This document shows, piece after piece, positions 31,701 through 45,800 of a DNA stretch of 64,000 bases; position 1 is the first letter of the stretch, and each line of letters starts with the position of its first letter. The DNA is from Chamaelirium japonicum (Eukaryota > Streptophyta > Magnoliopsida > Liliales > Melanthiaceae), in assembly GCA_947650365.1 (NCBI GenBank), contig CANTAL010000024.1, positions 744,001 through 808,000 of the forward strand, written 5' to 3'. The position numbers and the translations under genes were made by a program. The notes under the pieces were generated by a model. It was not told the DNA's origin, made no database searches, and saw nothing but the letters and a program-made list of their open reading frames with translations.

Positions 31701-33574
31701 TTCGTGCGAATGAATTAGAATGGATCGTACGAATGAATTAGAGTTGATACATTCGTGTGAATGAATCAAAATGGATAATATGAATGAGTAAGAATGGATC
31801 GTAGAATTAGAATGGATCGTATGAATGAATTAGAATGGATACATACAAATGAATTAGAATGGATCGTATGAATGAATTAGAATGGATCGTGCGATTGAAT
31901 TAGAATGGATCGTACAAATGAATTAGAATGGATCGTATGAATGAATTAGAATGGATCGTAGTAATGAATTAGAATGGATCCTACGAATGAATTAGAATAG
32001 ATTGTGCGAATGAATTAGAATGGATCTGGATCGTGTATCCATTCTAATTCATTCGTACGACCCATTCTAATTCATTCGCACGATCCATTCAAATTCATTC
32101 GTATGATCCATTCTAATTCATTCGTACGATTCATTCTAATTCAATCCATTCTAATTCATTCGTACGATCCATTCTTACTCATTCGTACGATCGATTCTAA
32201 TTCATTCATACGATCCATTCTAATTCATTCGTACGATCTATTCTGTTTCATTCGTACAATCCATTCTTACTCAATCGTATGATCTATTCTAATCCATTCG
32301 CACAATCTAGTCTAATTCATTCGTACGATCCATTCTATTTAGTTTGCACGAAGGTATCCATTCTAATTCATTCGTACTATCCATTCTAATTCCTTCGTAC
32401 GATCCATTCTAATTCATTCGTACGATCCATTCTAATTCATTCGCACGATCCATTCTAATTCATTCGTACGATCCATTCTATTTCATTCATACGATCCATT
32501 CTAATTCATTCATACGATCCATTCTAATTCATTCGCACGATCCATTCTAATTCATTCGCATGATCCATTCTAATTCATTCGTACGATCGATTCTAATTCA
32601 TTCATACGATCCATTCTAATTCATTCGCACGAATGTATCCATTCTAATTCATTCGTACGATCCATTCTAATTCATTCATACGATCCATCCTAATTCATTC
32701 GCACGAATGTATCAACTCTAATTCATTCGTATGATCCATTCTAATTCATTCGCATGAATGTATCCATTCTAATTCATTCGTACGATCCATTCTAATTCAT
32801 TTGTACGATCCATTCTAATTCATTCGTACGATCTATTCTAATTCATTCGCACAATCTATTCTAATTCATTCGTACGATCCATTCTAATTCCTTTGTACGA
32901 TCCATTCTAATTCCTTCGTACGATCCATTCTAATTCATTCATACGATCTATTCTAATTCCTTCGTACGATCTATTCTAATTCATTTATACGAATGTATCC
33001 ACTCTAATTCATTCATACGATCCATTCTAATTCATTCGCACGAATGTATCCATTCCAATTCATTCGTACGATCCATTCTAATTCATTCGCACAATCTATT
33101 CTAATTCATTCGTACGATCAGTTCTAATTCATTAGCATGATCCATTCTAATTCATTCGTACGATCTATTCTATTTCATTCGTACAATCCATTTTTACTCA
33201 ATCGTATGATCCATTCTAATCCATTCGCACAATTTATTCTAATTCATTCGTACGATCCATTCTATTTCATTTGTACGATCCATTCAAATTCATACGATCC
33301 ATTCTATTTCATTCGCACGATCCATTCTAATTCATTCATACAATCCATTCTAATTCTTTTGCACGAATGTATCCATTCTAATTCATTCATACGATCCATT
33401 CTTACTCATTCGTACGATCCATTCTAATTCATTCGCACGAATGAATCCATTCTAATTCATTCGTATGATCCATTCTAATTCATTCGCATGAATGTATCCA
33501 TTCTAATTCATTCGTACGATCCATTCTATCTCATTCGTACAATCCATTCTATTTCATTCGTACTATCCATTCTA
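28790..33574. repeat. Array blocks 37-41
   Basis: Orientation blocks: plus 28790-29027, minus 29028-30583, plus 30584-31212, minus 31213-32032, plus 32033-33574. The minus-to-plus junction at 32033 (GGATCTGGATCGTGTATCC) is the reverse-complement form of a junction found in the other sense at 4270, 11408, 17528 and 22280. Inversion therefore moved whole junctions, not only units. Confidence 0.9.
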
Positions 33575-36188
33575 GATCATACGAAGAAATTAGAATGGAT
33601 CGTACGAATGAATTAGAATGGATCGTTTGAATGAATTAGAATGGATCGTGCGAATGAATTAGAATGGATCGTACGAATGAATTAGAATAGATTGTGCGAA
33701 TGAATTAGAATGGATCGTACGAATGAATTAGATTGGATACATTCGTACAAATGAATTAGAATAGATCGTACGAATGAATTAGAATGGATACATTCGTGCG
33801 AATGAATTAGAATGGATCATATGAATGAATTAGAATGGATCGTTTGAGTGAATGCGAATGGATCGTGCGAATGAATTAGAATGGATTGTACGAATGAATT
33901 AGAATGGATCGTACGAATGAATTAGAATGGATCGTATGCATGAATTAGAATGGATCGTGCGAATGAATTAGAATGGATCGTACGAATGAATTAGAATGGA
34001 TCATACGATCCATTCTAATTCATTCGTACGATCCATTCTAATTCATTCGCACGAATGTATCCATTCTAATTCATTCATACGATCCATTCTAATTCATTCG
34101 TACGATCCATTCTAATTCATTCGTACAATCCATTCTAATTCATTCGCACATCTATTCGAATTCATTCATACTATCCATTCTATTTCATTCGTACGATCCA
34201 TTTTAATTCATTCGCACGATCCATTCTAATTCATTCATACGATCCATTCTAATTCATTCGTACGATCCATTCTAATTTCTTCGTATGATCTATTCTAATT
34301 CCTTCGTACGATCCATTCTAATTCATTCATACGATCTATTCTAATTCTTTCGCACGAATGTATCCATTCTAATTCATTCGTACGATCCATTCTAATTCAT
34401 TCGCACGATCCATTCTAATTCATTCGTGCGAATGAATTAGAATGGATCGTAGGAATGAATTAGAGTGGATACATTCGTATAAATGAATTAGAATGGATCG
34501 TACGAATGAATTAGAATGAATACATTCGTGCGAATCCATTCTATTTCATTCGTACGATCCATTCTAATTCATTCGCCCGATCCATTCTAGTTCATTCATA
34601 CGATCCATTCTAATTCATTCGTACGATCCATTCTAATTCATTCGCACAATCTATTCTAATTCATTCGTACGATCCATTCTAATTCATTGATACGATCCAT
34701 TCTAATTCATTCGCACGATCCATTCTAATTCATTCGTACGATCCATTCTAATTCATTCATACGATCGATTGTAATTCATTCGTACGATTCATTCTAATTC
34801 ATTCGTACGATCCATTCTAATTCATTCGCACAATCTATTCTAATTCATTCGTAGGATCCATTCTAATTCATTACTACGATCCATTCTAATTCATTCATAC
34901 GATCCATTCTAATTCATTCGTACGATCCATTCTAATTTATTCGCACGATCCATTCTAATTCATTCATACGATCCATTCTAATTCATTCGCATGAATGTAT
35001 CCATTCTAATTCATTCGTACGATCCATTCTATCTCATTCGTACAATCCATTCTATATCATTCGTACGATCCATTCTAATTCATTCGCACGATCCATTCTA
35101 ATTCATTCGCATGATCCGTTCTAATTCATTCGTACGATCCATTCTAATTAGAATAGATCGTATGAATGAATTAGATTGGATCGTATTAATGAATTAGAAT
35201 GGATCGTGCGAATGAATTAGAATGGATCGTACGAAGGAATTAGAATTGATCGTACGAAGGAATTAGAATGGATAGTACGAATGAATTAGAATGGATACCT
35301 TCGTGCAAATGAATTAGAATGGATCATACGAATGAGTAAGAATGGATCGTACGAATGAAATAGAATGGATCGTATGAATGAATTAGAATGGATCGTGCGA
35401 ATGAATTAGAATGGATCGTACGAATGAATTAGAATAGATTGTGCGAATGAATTAGAATGGATCGTACGAATGAATTAGAATGGATCGTACGAATGAATTA
35501 GAATGGATCGTATGCATGAATTAGAATGGATCGTGCGAATGAATTAGAATGGATCGTACGAATGAATTAGAATGGATCATACGAAGGAATTAGAATGGAT
35601 CGTACGAATGATTTAGAAAGGATACATTCGAATTCATTCGTATGATCCATTCTAATTCCTTCATACGATCCATATTCTAATTCATTCGCATGATCCATTC
35701 TAATTCATTCGCACGATCCATTCTAATTCATTCATACGATCCATTCTAATTCATTCACACAATCCATTCTAATTCCTTCTAATTTATTCGTATGTGAGTG
35801 GATCGTGTTTTTTCGTGCTATTGAATTAGAAGGGATCGTACGAATGAACTAGAATGGATACATTCGTGCGAAAGAATTAGAATGGATCGTATGAATGAAT
35901 TAGATTGGATACATTCGTGCAAATGAATTAGAATGGATACATTCATGGGAATGAATTAGACTGGATCGTACAAAGGAATTAGAATGGATCATACGAATGA
36001 AATAGAATGGATTGAATTATAATGAATCGTACGAATGAATTAGAATGAATCATACCGTACGAATGAATTAGAATGGATAATACGAAGGAATTAGAATGGA
36101 TCGTACGAATGAATTAGAATGGATCGTACGAATGAATTAGAATGGATTGTATGAATGAATTAGAATGGATCGTACGAATGAGTAAGAA
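33575..36188. repeat. Array blocks 42-48
   Basis: A densely switching stretch. Orientation blocks: minus 33575-34004, plus 34005-34427, minus 34428-34532, plus 34533-35146, minus 35147-35630, plus 35631-35794, minus 35795-36188. The 105-bp minus block is among the shortest in the array. The switch at 35147 lies in the perfect palindrome ATTCTAATTAGAAT (35141-35154). Confidence 0.9.
35621..35840 (+). repeat. T6 cassette, copy 4
   Basis: Same sense as the copy at 7571, with both diagnostic ends. It is slightly longer, with one more unit before the GTGAGTGG end, and has a few private changes such as GCTATTGAATTAGAAGGG. Confidence 0.85.
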
Positions 36189-39100
36189 TCCATTCTATTT
36201 CATTCGTACGATCCATTCTAATTCATTCGTACGATCCATTCTAATTCCTTCGTATGATCCATTCTAATTCATTCGTACGGTATGATTCATTCTAATTCAT
36301 TCGTACGATTCATTCTAATTCAATCCATTCTAATTCATTCATACGATCCATTCTAATTCATTTGTACGATCCATTCTAATTCATTCGTACGATTCATTCT
36401 AATTCAATCCATTCTAATTCATTCGTACGATCCATTCTAATTCATTCGCACAATCTATTCTAATTCATTCATACGATCCATTCTAATTTATTCGCACGAT
36501 CCATTCTAATTCATTCATACGATCCATTCTAATTCATTCATATGATCCATTCTAATTCATTCGCACGATCCATTCTATCTCATTCGTACAATCCATTCTA
36601 TTTCATTCGTACATTCCATTCTAATTCATTCGCACGATCCATTCTAATTCATTCGCATGATCCATTCTAATTCATTCGTACGATCGATTCTAATTCATTC
36701 ATACGATCCATTCTAATTCATTCGCACGATTGTATCCATTCTAATTCATTCGTACGATCCATTCTAATTCATTCGCACAATCCATTCTAATTCATTCATA
36801 CGATCCATTCTAATTTATTCGCACGATCCATTCTAATTCATTCATACGATCCATTCTAATTCATTCATATGATCCATTCTAATTCATTCGCACGATCCAT
36901 TCTTACTCATTCGTACGATCCATTCTAATTCATTCGCACGATCCATTCTAATTCATTAATACGATCCATTCTAATTCATTCGCACGATCCATTCTAATTA
37001 ATTCACACTCATACGATCCATTCTAATTCATTCGCACGAATGTATCCTTTCTAATTCATTCGTACGATCCATTCAAATTCATTCGCACAATCTATTCTAA
37101 TTCATTCGAACGATCCATTCTAATTCATTCGTACGATCCATTCGTATCCATTCTAATTTATTCGTACGATCTATTCTGATTCATTCGTACGATCCATTCT
37201 AATTCATTAATACGATCCAATCTAATTCATTCATACGATCCATTCTAATTCATTCGTACGATCCATTCTAATTCATTCGCACTATCCATTCTAATTCATT
37301 TGCACGATCCATTATAATTCATTCATACGATCCATTCTAATTCATTCGTACGATCCATTCTAATTCATTCGCACGATCCATTCTAATTCATTCGCACGAA
37401 TGTATCCATTCTAATTCATTCGTATGATCCATTCTAATTCATTCACACGATCCATTCTAATTCATTCATAAAATCCATTCTATTTCTTTTGCATGAATGT
37501 ATCTATTCTAATTCATTCGTACGATCCATTCTATTTGATTCGTACGATCCATTCTAATTCATTCGTACAATCCATTCTAATTTATTCGCACGATCTATTC
37601 GAATTCATTCGCACGAATGTATCCACTCTAATTCATTCATACGATCCATTCTAATTCCTTCGTACGATCCATTCTATTTCATTCGTATGATCCATTCTAT
37701 TTCATTCATATAATCCATTCTAATTCATTCGCACGATCCATTCTAATTCATTCATACGATCGATTCTAATTTATTCATACGATCCATTCTAATTCATTCG
37801 CACGAATGTATCCATTTTAATTCATTCGTACGATCCATTCTAATTCATTCGCACAATCTATTCTAATTCATTCATACGATCCATTCTAATTTATTCGCAC
37901 GATCCATTCTAATTCATTCATACGATCCATTCTAATTCATTCATATGATCCATTCTAATTCATTCGCACGATCCATTTTACTCATTCGTACGATCCATTC
38001 TAATTCATTCGCACGATCCATTCTAATTCATTAATACGATCCATTTTAATTCATTCGCACGATCCATTCTAATTCGTTCACACTTATACGATCCATTCTA
38101 ATTCATTCGCACGAATGTATCCTTTCTAATTCATTCGTACGATCCATGGATCGTACGTATGAATTAGAATGGATCGTACGAATGAATTAGAATGGATCGT
38201 ATGAATGAATTAGATTGGATCGTATGAATGAATTAGAATGGATTGTACGAATGAAATAGAATAGATCGTACGAATGAATTAGAATGGATCGTGCGAATGA
38301 ATTAGAATGGGTCGTACAAATGAATTAGAATGGATACACGATCCATACCCATTCTAATTCATTCGCACAATCTATTCTAATTCATTCGTAGGATCCATTC
38401 TAATTCATTACTACGATCCATTCTAATTCATTCATACGATCCATTCTAATTCATTCATACGATCCATTCTAATTCATTCGCACGATCCATTCTAATTCAT
38501 TCATACGATCCATTCTAATTCATTCGTATGTATCCATTCTAATTCATTCATACGATCCATTCTAATTCTACGATCCATTCTTACTCATTCGTATTATCCA
38601 TTTTAATTCATTCACACGACTGTATCAACTCTAATTCATTCGTACAATCTATTCTAATTCATTCGCACGAATATATCCATTCTAATTCATTCGTACGATC
38701 CATTCTAATTCATTTGTACGAATGTATCCACTCTAATTCATTCATACGATCCATTCTAATTCATTCGCACGAATGTATCCATTCCAATTCATTCGTACGA
38801 TCCATTCTAATTCATTCGCACAATCTATTCTAATTCATTCGTACGATCAATTCTAATTCATTAGCATGATCCATTCTAATTCATTCGTACGATCTATTCT
38901 ATTTCATTCGTACAATCCATTCTTACTCAATCGTATGATCCATTCTAATCCATTTGCACAATCTATTCTAATTCATTCGTATGATCCATTCTATTTCATT
39001 CGTACGATCCATTCTAATTCATATGATCCATTCTATTTCATTCGCACGATCCATTCTAATTCATTCATACAATCCATTCTAATTCTTTTGCACGAATGTA

Positions 39101-39362
39101 TCCATTCTAATTCATTCGTTCGATCCATTCTAATTCATTCGTACGATCCATTCTTACTCATTCGTACGATCCATTCTAATTCATTCGCACGAATGAATCC
39201 ATTCTAATTCATTCGTATGATCCATTCTAATTCATTCGTACGATCCATTCTAATTCATTCGCACGATCCATTCTAATTCATACATACGATCCAATCTAAT
39301 TCATTCATACGATCCATTCTAATTCATTCGCACGAATGTATCCATTCTAATTCATCGTACAT
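36189..39362. repeat. Array blocks 49-51
   Basis: Orientation blocks: plus 36189-38147, minus 38148-38339, plus 38340-39362. The plus-to-minus switch at 38148 is the centre of a perfect 22-bp palindrome. The last block carries a plus-sense copy of the 240-bp marker segment (from about 38866). Confidence 0.9.
38136..38157. repeat. Perfect 22-bp palindrome at an orientation switch
   Basis: The arms are CGTACGATCCA and its exact complement, with no spacer. It joins a plus unit head-on to a minus unit, and it is the cleanest inversion junction in the array. Confidence 0.95.
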
Positions 39363-42300
39363 GTATGAATGAATTAGAATGGATCGTACGAATGAATTTG
39401 AATGGATCGTATGAATGAATTAGAATGGATCGTGCGAATGAATTAGAATGGATCGTACGAATAAAATAGAATGGATTAGCACGAATGTATCCATTCTAAT
39501 TCATTCGTACGATCCATTCTAATTCATTCGTACAATCCATTCTAATTCATTCGCACGATCCATTCGCATTCACTCAAACGACCCATTCTAATTCATAAGT
39601 ACGATCCATTCTAATTCATTCAAACGATCCATTCTAATTCATTCGTACGATCCATTCTAATTCATTCGCACGATCCATTATAATTCATTAGAATGGATCG
39701 TACGAATGAATTAGAATAGATCGTACGAATGAATTAGAATGGATACGAATGGATCGTACGAATGAGTAAGAATGGATCGTACGAATGAAATAGAATGGAT
39801 TGTACGAATGAATTAGAATGGATACATTCGTGCGAATGAATTAGGATGGATCGTATGAATGAATTAGAATAGATTGTGCGAATGAATTAGAATGGATCGT
39901 ACGAATGATTTAGAATGGATAGATTTGTGCAAATGAATTTGAATGGATCGTACGAATGAATTAGAATGGATCGTATGAATGAATTAGAATGGATCGTGCG
40001 AATGAATTAGAATGGATCGTACGAATGAAATTGAATGGATTCGCACGAATGTATCCATTCTAATTCATTCGTACGATCCATTCTAATTCATTCGTACAAT
40101 CCATTCTAATTCATTCGCACGATCCATTCGCATTCACTCAAACGATCCATTCTAATTCATTCATATGATCCATTCTAATTCATTCGCACGAATGTATCCA
40201 TTCTAATTCATTCGCACGATTCATTCTAATTCATTCATACGATCCATTCTATTTCATTCGTACGATCCATTCTTACTCATTCGTATGATCCATTCTAATT
40301 CATTTGCACGAAGGTATCCATTCTAATTCATTCGTACTATCCATTCTTACTCATTCGTACTGATAAATTAGAATGGATCGTGCGAATGAATTAGAATGGA
40401 TCGTACGAATGAGTAAGAATAGATCGTATGAATGAATTAGAATGGATCGTGCGAATAAATTAGAATGGATCGAACGAATGAATTACAATGGATCATACGA
40501 ATGAATTAGAATGGATCGTATGAATGAATTAGAATGGATCGTGCGAATGAATTAGAATGGATTATATGAATGAAATAGAATGGATCATACGAATGAAATA
40601 GAATGGGTCGTACGAAGGAATTAGAATGGATCGTATGAATGAATTAGAGTGGATACATTCGTGCGAATGAATTCGAATAGATCGTGCGAATGAATTAGAA
40701 TGGATTGTACGAATGAATTAGAATGGATCGTACGAATGAAATAGAATGGATCGTACGAATGAACTAGAATGGATACATTCGTGCAAAAGAAATAGAATGG
40801 ATTGTATGAATGAATTAGAATGGATCGTGTGAATGAATTAGAATGGATCATACGAATGAATTAGAATGGATACATTCGTGCGAATGAATTAGAATGGATC
40901 GTGCGAATGAATTAGAATGGATCGTACGAATGAATTAGAATGGATCGTATGAATGAATTAGAATGGATCATGCGAATGAATTAGAATGGATCGTGCGAAT
41001 GAATTAGAATGGATCGTACGAATGAATTAGAATGGATCGTACGAATGAATTAGAATGGATTGAATTAGAATGAATCGTACAAATGAATTAGAATGAATCA
41101 TATCGTACGAATGAATTAGAATGGATCGTACGAAGGAATTAGAATGGATCGTACGAATGAATTAGAAAGGATACATTCGAATTCATTTGTACGATCCATT
41201 CTAATTCCTTCGTACGATCCATATTCTAATTCATTCGCACGATCCATTATAATTCATTCGCACGATCCATTCTAATTCATTCATACGATCCATTCTAATT
41301 CATTCACACAATCCATTCTAATTCATTCTAATTTATTTGTATGTGAGTGGATCGTGTTTTTTCGTGCTAATGAATTAGAATGGATCGTACGAATGAATTA
41401 GAATGGATACATTCGTAGGAAAGAATTAGAATGGATCGTATGAATGAAGTAGATTGGATCGTATAAATGAATTAGAATGGATCGTACGAATGAATTAGAA
41501 TGGATCGTGCTAATGAATTAGAATGGATCGTGTGAATGAATTAGAATGGATCGTGCGAATGAATTAGAATGGATCGTACGAATGAATTAGAATGGATCGT
41601 ACGAATGAATTAGAATGGATCATTCGAATGAATTAGAATAGATTGTGCGAATGAATTAGAATGGATCGTACGATTGAATTAGAAAGGATACATTCGTGCG
41701 AATGAATTAGAATGGATCGTATGAGTGTGAATGAATTAGAATGGATCGTGCGAATGAATTAGAATGGATCGTATTAATGAATTAGAATGGATCGTGCGAA
41801 TGAATTAGAATGGATCGTACGAATGAGTAAGAATGGATCGTGCGAATGAATTAGAATGGATCATATGAATGAATTAGAATGGATCGTATGAATGAATTAG
41901 AATGGATCGTGCGAATAAATTAGAATGGTTCGTATGAATGAATTAGAATAGATTGTGCAAATGAATTAGAATGGATCGTACGAATGAATTAGAATGGATA
42001 CATTCGTGCGAATAAATTAGAATGGATCGTATGAATGAATTAGAATCGATCGTACGAATGAATTAGAATGGATCATGCGAATGAATTAGAATGGATCGTG
42101 CGAATGAATTAGAATGGATCGTACGAATGAAATAGAATGGATTGTACGAATGAGATAGAATGGATCGTACAAATGAATTAGAATGGATACATTCATGCGA
42201 ATGAATTAGAATTGATCATACGAATGAATTAGAATGGATTCATTCGTGCGAATGAATTAGAATGGATCGTACAAATGAGTAAGAATGGATCGTACGAATG

Positions 42301-42862
42301 AATTAGAATGGATTGAATTAGAATGAATCGTACGAATGAATTAGAATGGATCGTATGAATGAATTTGAATGGATCGTACGAATGAATTAGAATGGATTGA
42401 ATTAGAATGAATCGTACGAATGAATTAGAATGAATCATACCGTACGAATGAATTAGAATGGATCATACGAAGGAATTAGAATGGATCGTACGAATGAATT
42501 AGAATGGATCGTACGAAGGAATTAGAATGGATCGTACGAAGGAATTAGAATGTATAGTACGAATGAATTAGAATGGATACCTTCGTGCAAATGAATTAGA
42601 ATGGATCGTACGAATGAGTAAGAATGGATCGTACGAATGAAATAGAATGGATCGTATGAATGAATTAGAATGGATCATGCGAATGAATTAGAATGGATCG
42701 TACGAATGAATTAGAATAGATTGTGCGAATGAATTAGAATGGATCGTACGAACGAATTAGAATGGATCGTACGAATGAATTAGAATGGATCGTATGAATG
42801 AATTAGAATGGATCGTGCGAATGAATTAGAATGGATCATATGAATGAAATAGAATGGATTCG
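39363..42862. repeat. Array blocks 52-58
   Basis: Orientation blocks: minus 39363-39478, plus 39479-39687, minus 39688-40042, plus 40043-40360, minus 40361-41179, plus 41180-41339, minus 41340-42862. Three minus-to-plus junctions here (39479, 40043, 42862) have the same form: AATGGATT, then a GCACGAATG unit, then plus units leading to CGCATTCACTCAAACG. Two other junctions in the array, at 12705 and 25634, share the start. Confidence 0.9.
41171..41385 (+). repeat. T6 cassette, copy 5
   Basis: Same sense as copies 1 and 4. Both ends and the T6 run are kept, and the ATTCTAATTTATTTGTATG approach to the right junction matches copies 1 and 4 apart from single bases. Confidence 0.85.
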
Positions 42863-45800
42863 CACGAATGTGTCCATTCTAATTCATTCGTACGATCTAT
42901 TATAATTCTTTCGTACAATCCATTCTAATTCATTCGCACGATCCATTCGCATTCACTCAAACGATCCATTCTAATTCATTCATATGATCCATTCTAATTC
43001 ATTTGCACGAATGTATTCTAATTCATTCGTATGATCCATTCTAATTCATTTGTACGAATGTATCCACTCTAATTCATTCATACGATCCATTCTAATTCAT
43101 TCGCACGAATGTATCCATTCCAATTCATTCGTACGATCCATTCTAATTCATTAGCACAATCTATTCTAATTCATTCGTACGATCAATTCTAATTCATTAG
43201 CATGATCCATTCTAATTCATTCGTACGATCTATTCTATTACATTCGTACAATCCATTCTTACTCAATCGTATGATCCATTCTAATCCATTCGCACAATCT
43301 ATTCTAATTCATTCGTACGATCCATTCTATTTCATTCGTACGATCCATTCTAATTCATACGATCCATTCTATTTCATTCATACGATCCATTTTAATTCAT
43401 TCGCACGATCCATTCTAATTCATTCATACGATCCATTCTAATTCATTCGTACGATCCATTCTAATTTCTTCGTATGATCTATTCTAATTCCTTCGTACGA
43501 TCCATTCTAATTCCTTCGTACGATCCATTCAAATTCATTCGCACGAATCTATCCATTCTAATTCATTCGTACGATCCATTCTAATTCATTCGCACGATCC
43601 ATTCTAATTCATTAATACGATCCAATCTAATTCATTCATACGATCTATTCTAATTCATTCGCACGAATATATCCTTTCTAATTCATTCGTACGATCCATT
43701 CTAATTCATTCGCACAATCTATTCTAATTCATTAGTACGATCCATTCTAATTCATTCGTACGATCCATTCTAATTCATTAGCACGATCCAAATTCATTTA
43801 TCCGTACGATCTATTATATTTCATTCGTACGATCCATTCTAATTCATTCGCACGATCCATTCTCCATTCTAATTCCTTCGTACGATCCATTCTAATTCCT
43901 TTGTATCCATTCTAATTCACTCATACGATCCATTCTAATTCATTCATACGATCCATTCTAATTCATTCGCATGAATGAATCCATTCTAATTCATTCGTAC
44001 GATCCATTCTAATTCATTCGCACAATCTATTCTAATTCATTCATACGATCCATCCTAATTCATTCGCACGAATGTATCCATTCTAATTCATTTATACAAT
44101 CCATTCTAATTCATTCGTACAATCCATTCTAATTCATTCGCACAATCTATTCTAATTCATTCATACGATCCATTCTAATTTATTCGCACGATCCATTCTA
44201 ATTCATTCTAATTCATTCGCACAATCTATTCTAATTCATTCGTACGATTAATTCTAATTCATTAGCATGATCCATTCTAATTCATTCGTACGATCTATTC
44301 TATTTCATTCGTACAATCCATTCTTACTCAATCGTATGATCCATTCTAATGAATTAGAATGGATCGTATGAGTGAATTAGAATGGATACGAAGGAATTAG
44401 AATGGATCGTGCGAATGAATTAGAATGGATACATTCGTGCGAATGAATTAGAATGGATCGTTTGAATGAATTAGAATGGAACGTACTTATGAATTAGAAT
44501 GGGTCATACGAATGAAATAGAATGGATCGTACGAAGGAATTAGAAAGGATCGTACAAACAAATTAGAATGGATCGTATGAATGAAATAGAATAGATCGTA
44601 CGAATGAATTAGAATGGATCGTATGAATGAATTAGATTAGATCGTATGAATGAATTAGAATGGATTGTACGAATGAAATAGATTAGATCGTACGAATGAA
44701 TTAGAATAGATCGTATAAATGAATTAGAATGGATACATTCGTGCGAATGATTTAGAATGGATCGTACGAATGAATTAGAATAGATTGTGCGAATGAATTA
44801 GAATGGATCATATGAATTAGAATTGATCGTACGAATGAATTAGAATGGATCATACGAAGGATTTAGAATGGATCGTACGAATGAATTAGAATGGATCGTA
44901 CGAATGAATTAGAATGGATACATTCTTGCGAATGAATTAGAATGGATCATACGAAGGAATTAGAATGGATCGTACGAATGAATTAGAATGGATCGTACGA
45001 ATGAATTAGAATGGATACATTCGTGCGAATGAATTAGAATGGATCATACGAAGGAATTAGAATGGATCGTACGAATGAATTAGAATGGATCGTATGAATG
45101 AATTAGAATGGATCGTACGAATGAATTAGAATGGATACATTCGTGCGAATGAATTAGAATAGATCATACGAATGAATTAGTGTTGATATATTCGTGTGAA
45201 TGAATTAAATTGGATAATACGAATGAGTAAGAATGGATCGTAGAATTAGAATGGATCGTATGAAAGAATTAGAATGGATACATACGAATGAATTAGAATG
45301 GATCGTATGAATGAATTAGAATGGATCGTGCGAATGAATTAGAATGGATCGTACGAATGAATTAGAATGGATCGTATGAATGAATTAGAATGGATCGTAG
45401 TAATGAATTAGAATGGATCCTACGAATGAATTAGAATAGATTGTGCGAATGAATTAGAATGGATCTGGATCGTGTATCCATTCTAATTCGTTTGTACGAC
45501 CCATTCTAATTCATTCACACGATCCATTCTAATTCATTCGCACAATCTATTCTAATTCATTCGCATGAATGTATCGATTCTAATTCATTCGTACATGTAT
45601 GAATGAATTAGAATGGATCGTACGAATGAATTAGAGTTGATACATTCATGCGAATGAATTCGAATGGATCGTACGAATGAATTAGATTAGATCGTATGAA
45701 TGAATTATAATGGATCATGCGAATGAATTAGAATAGATCATACGATTGAATTAGAATGGATCGTACGAATGAATTAGAATGGATACATTTGTGCAAAAGA

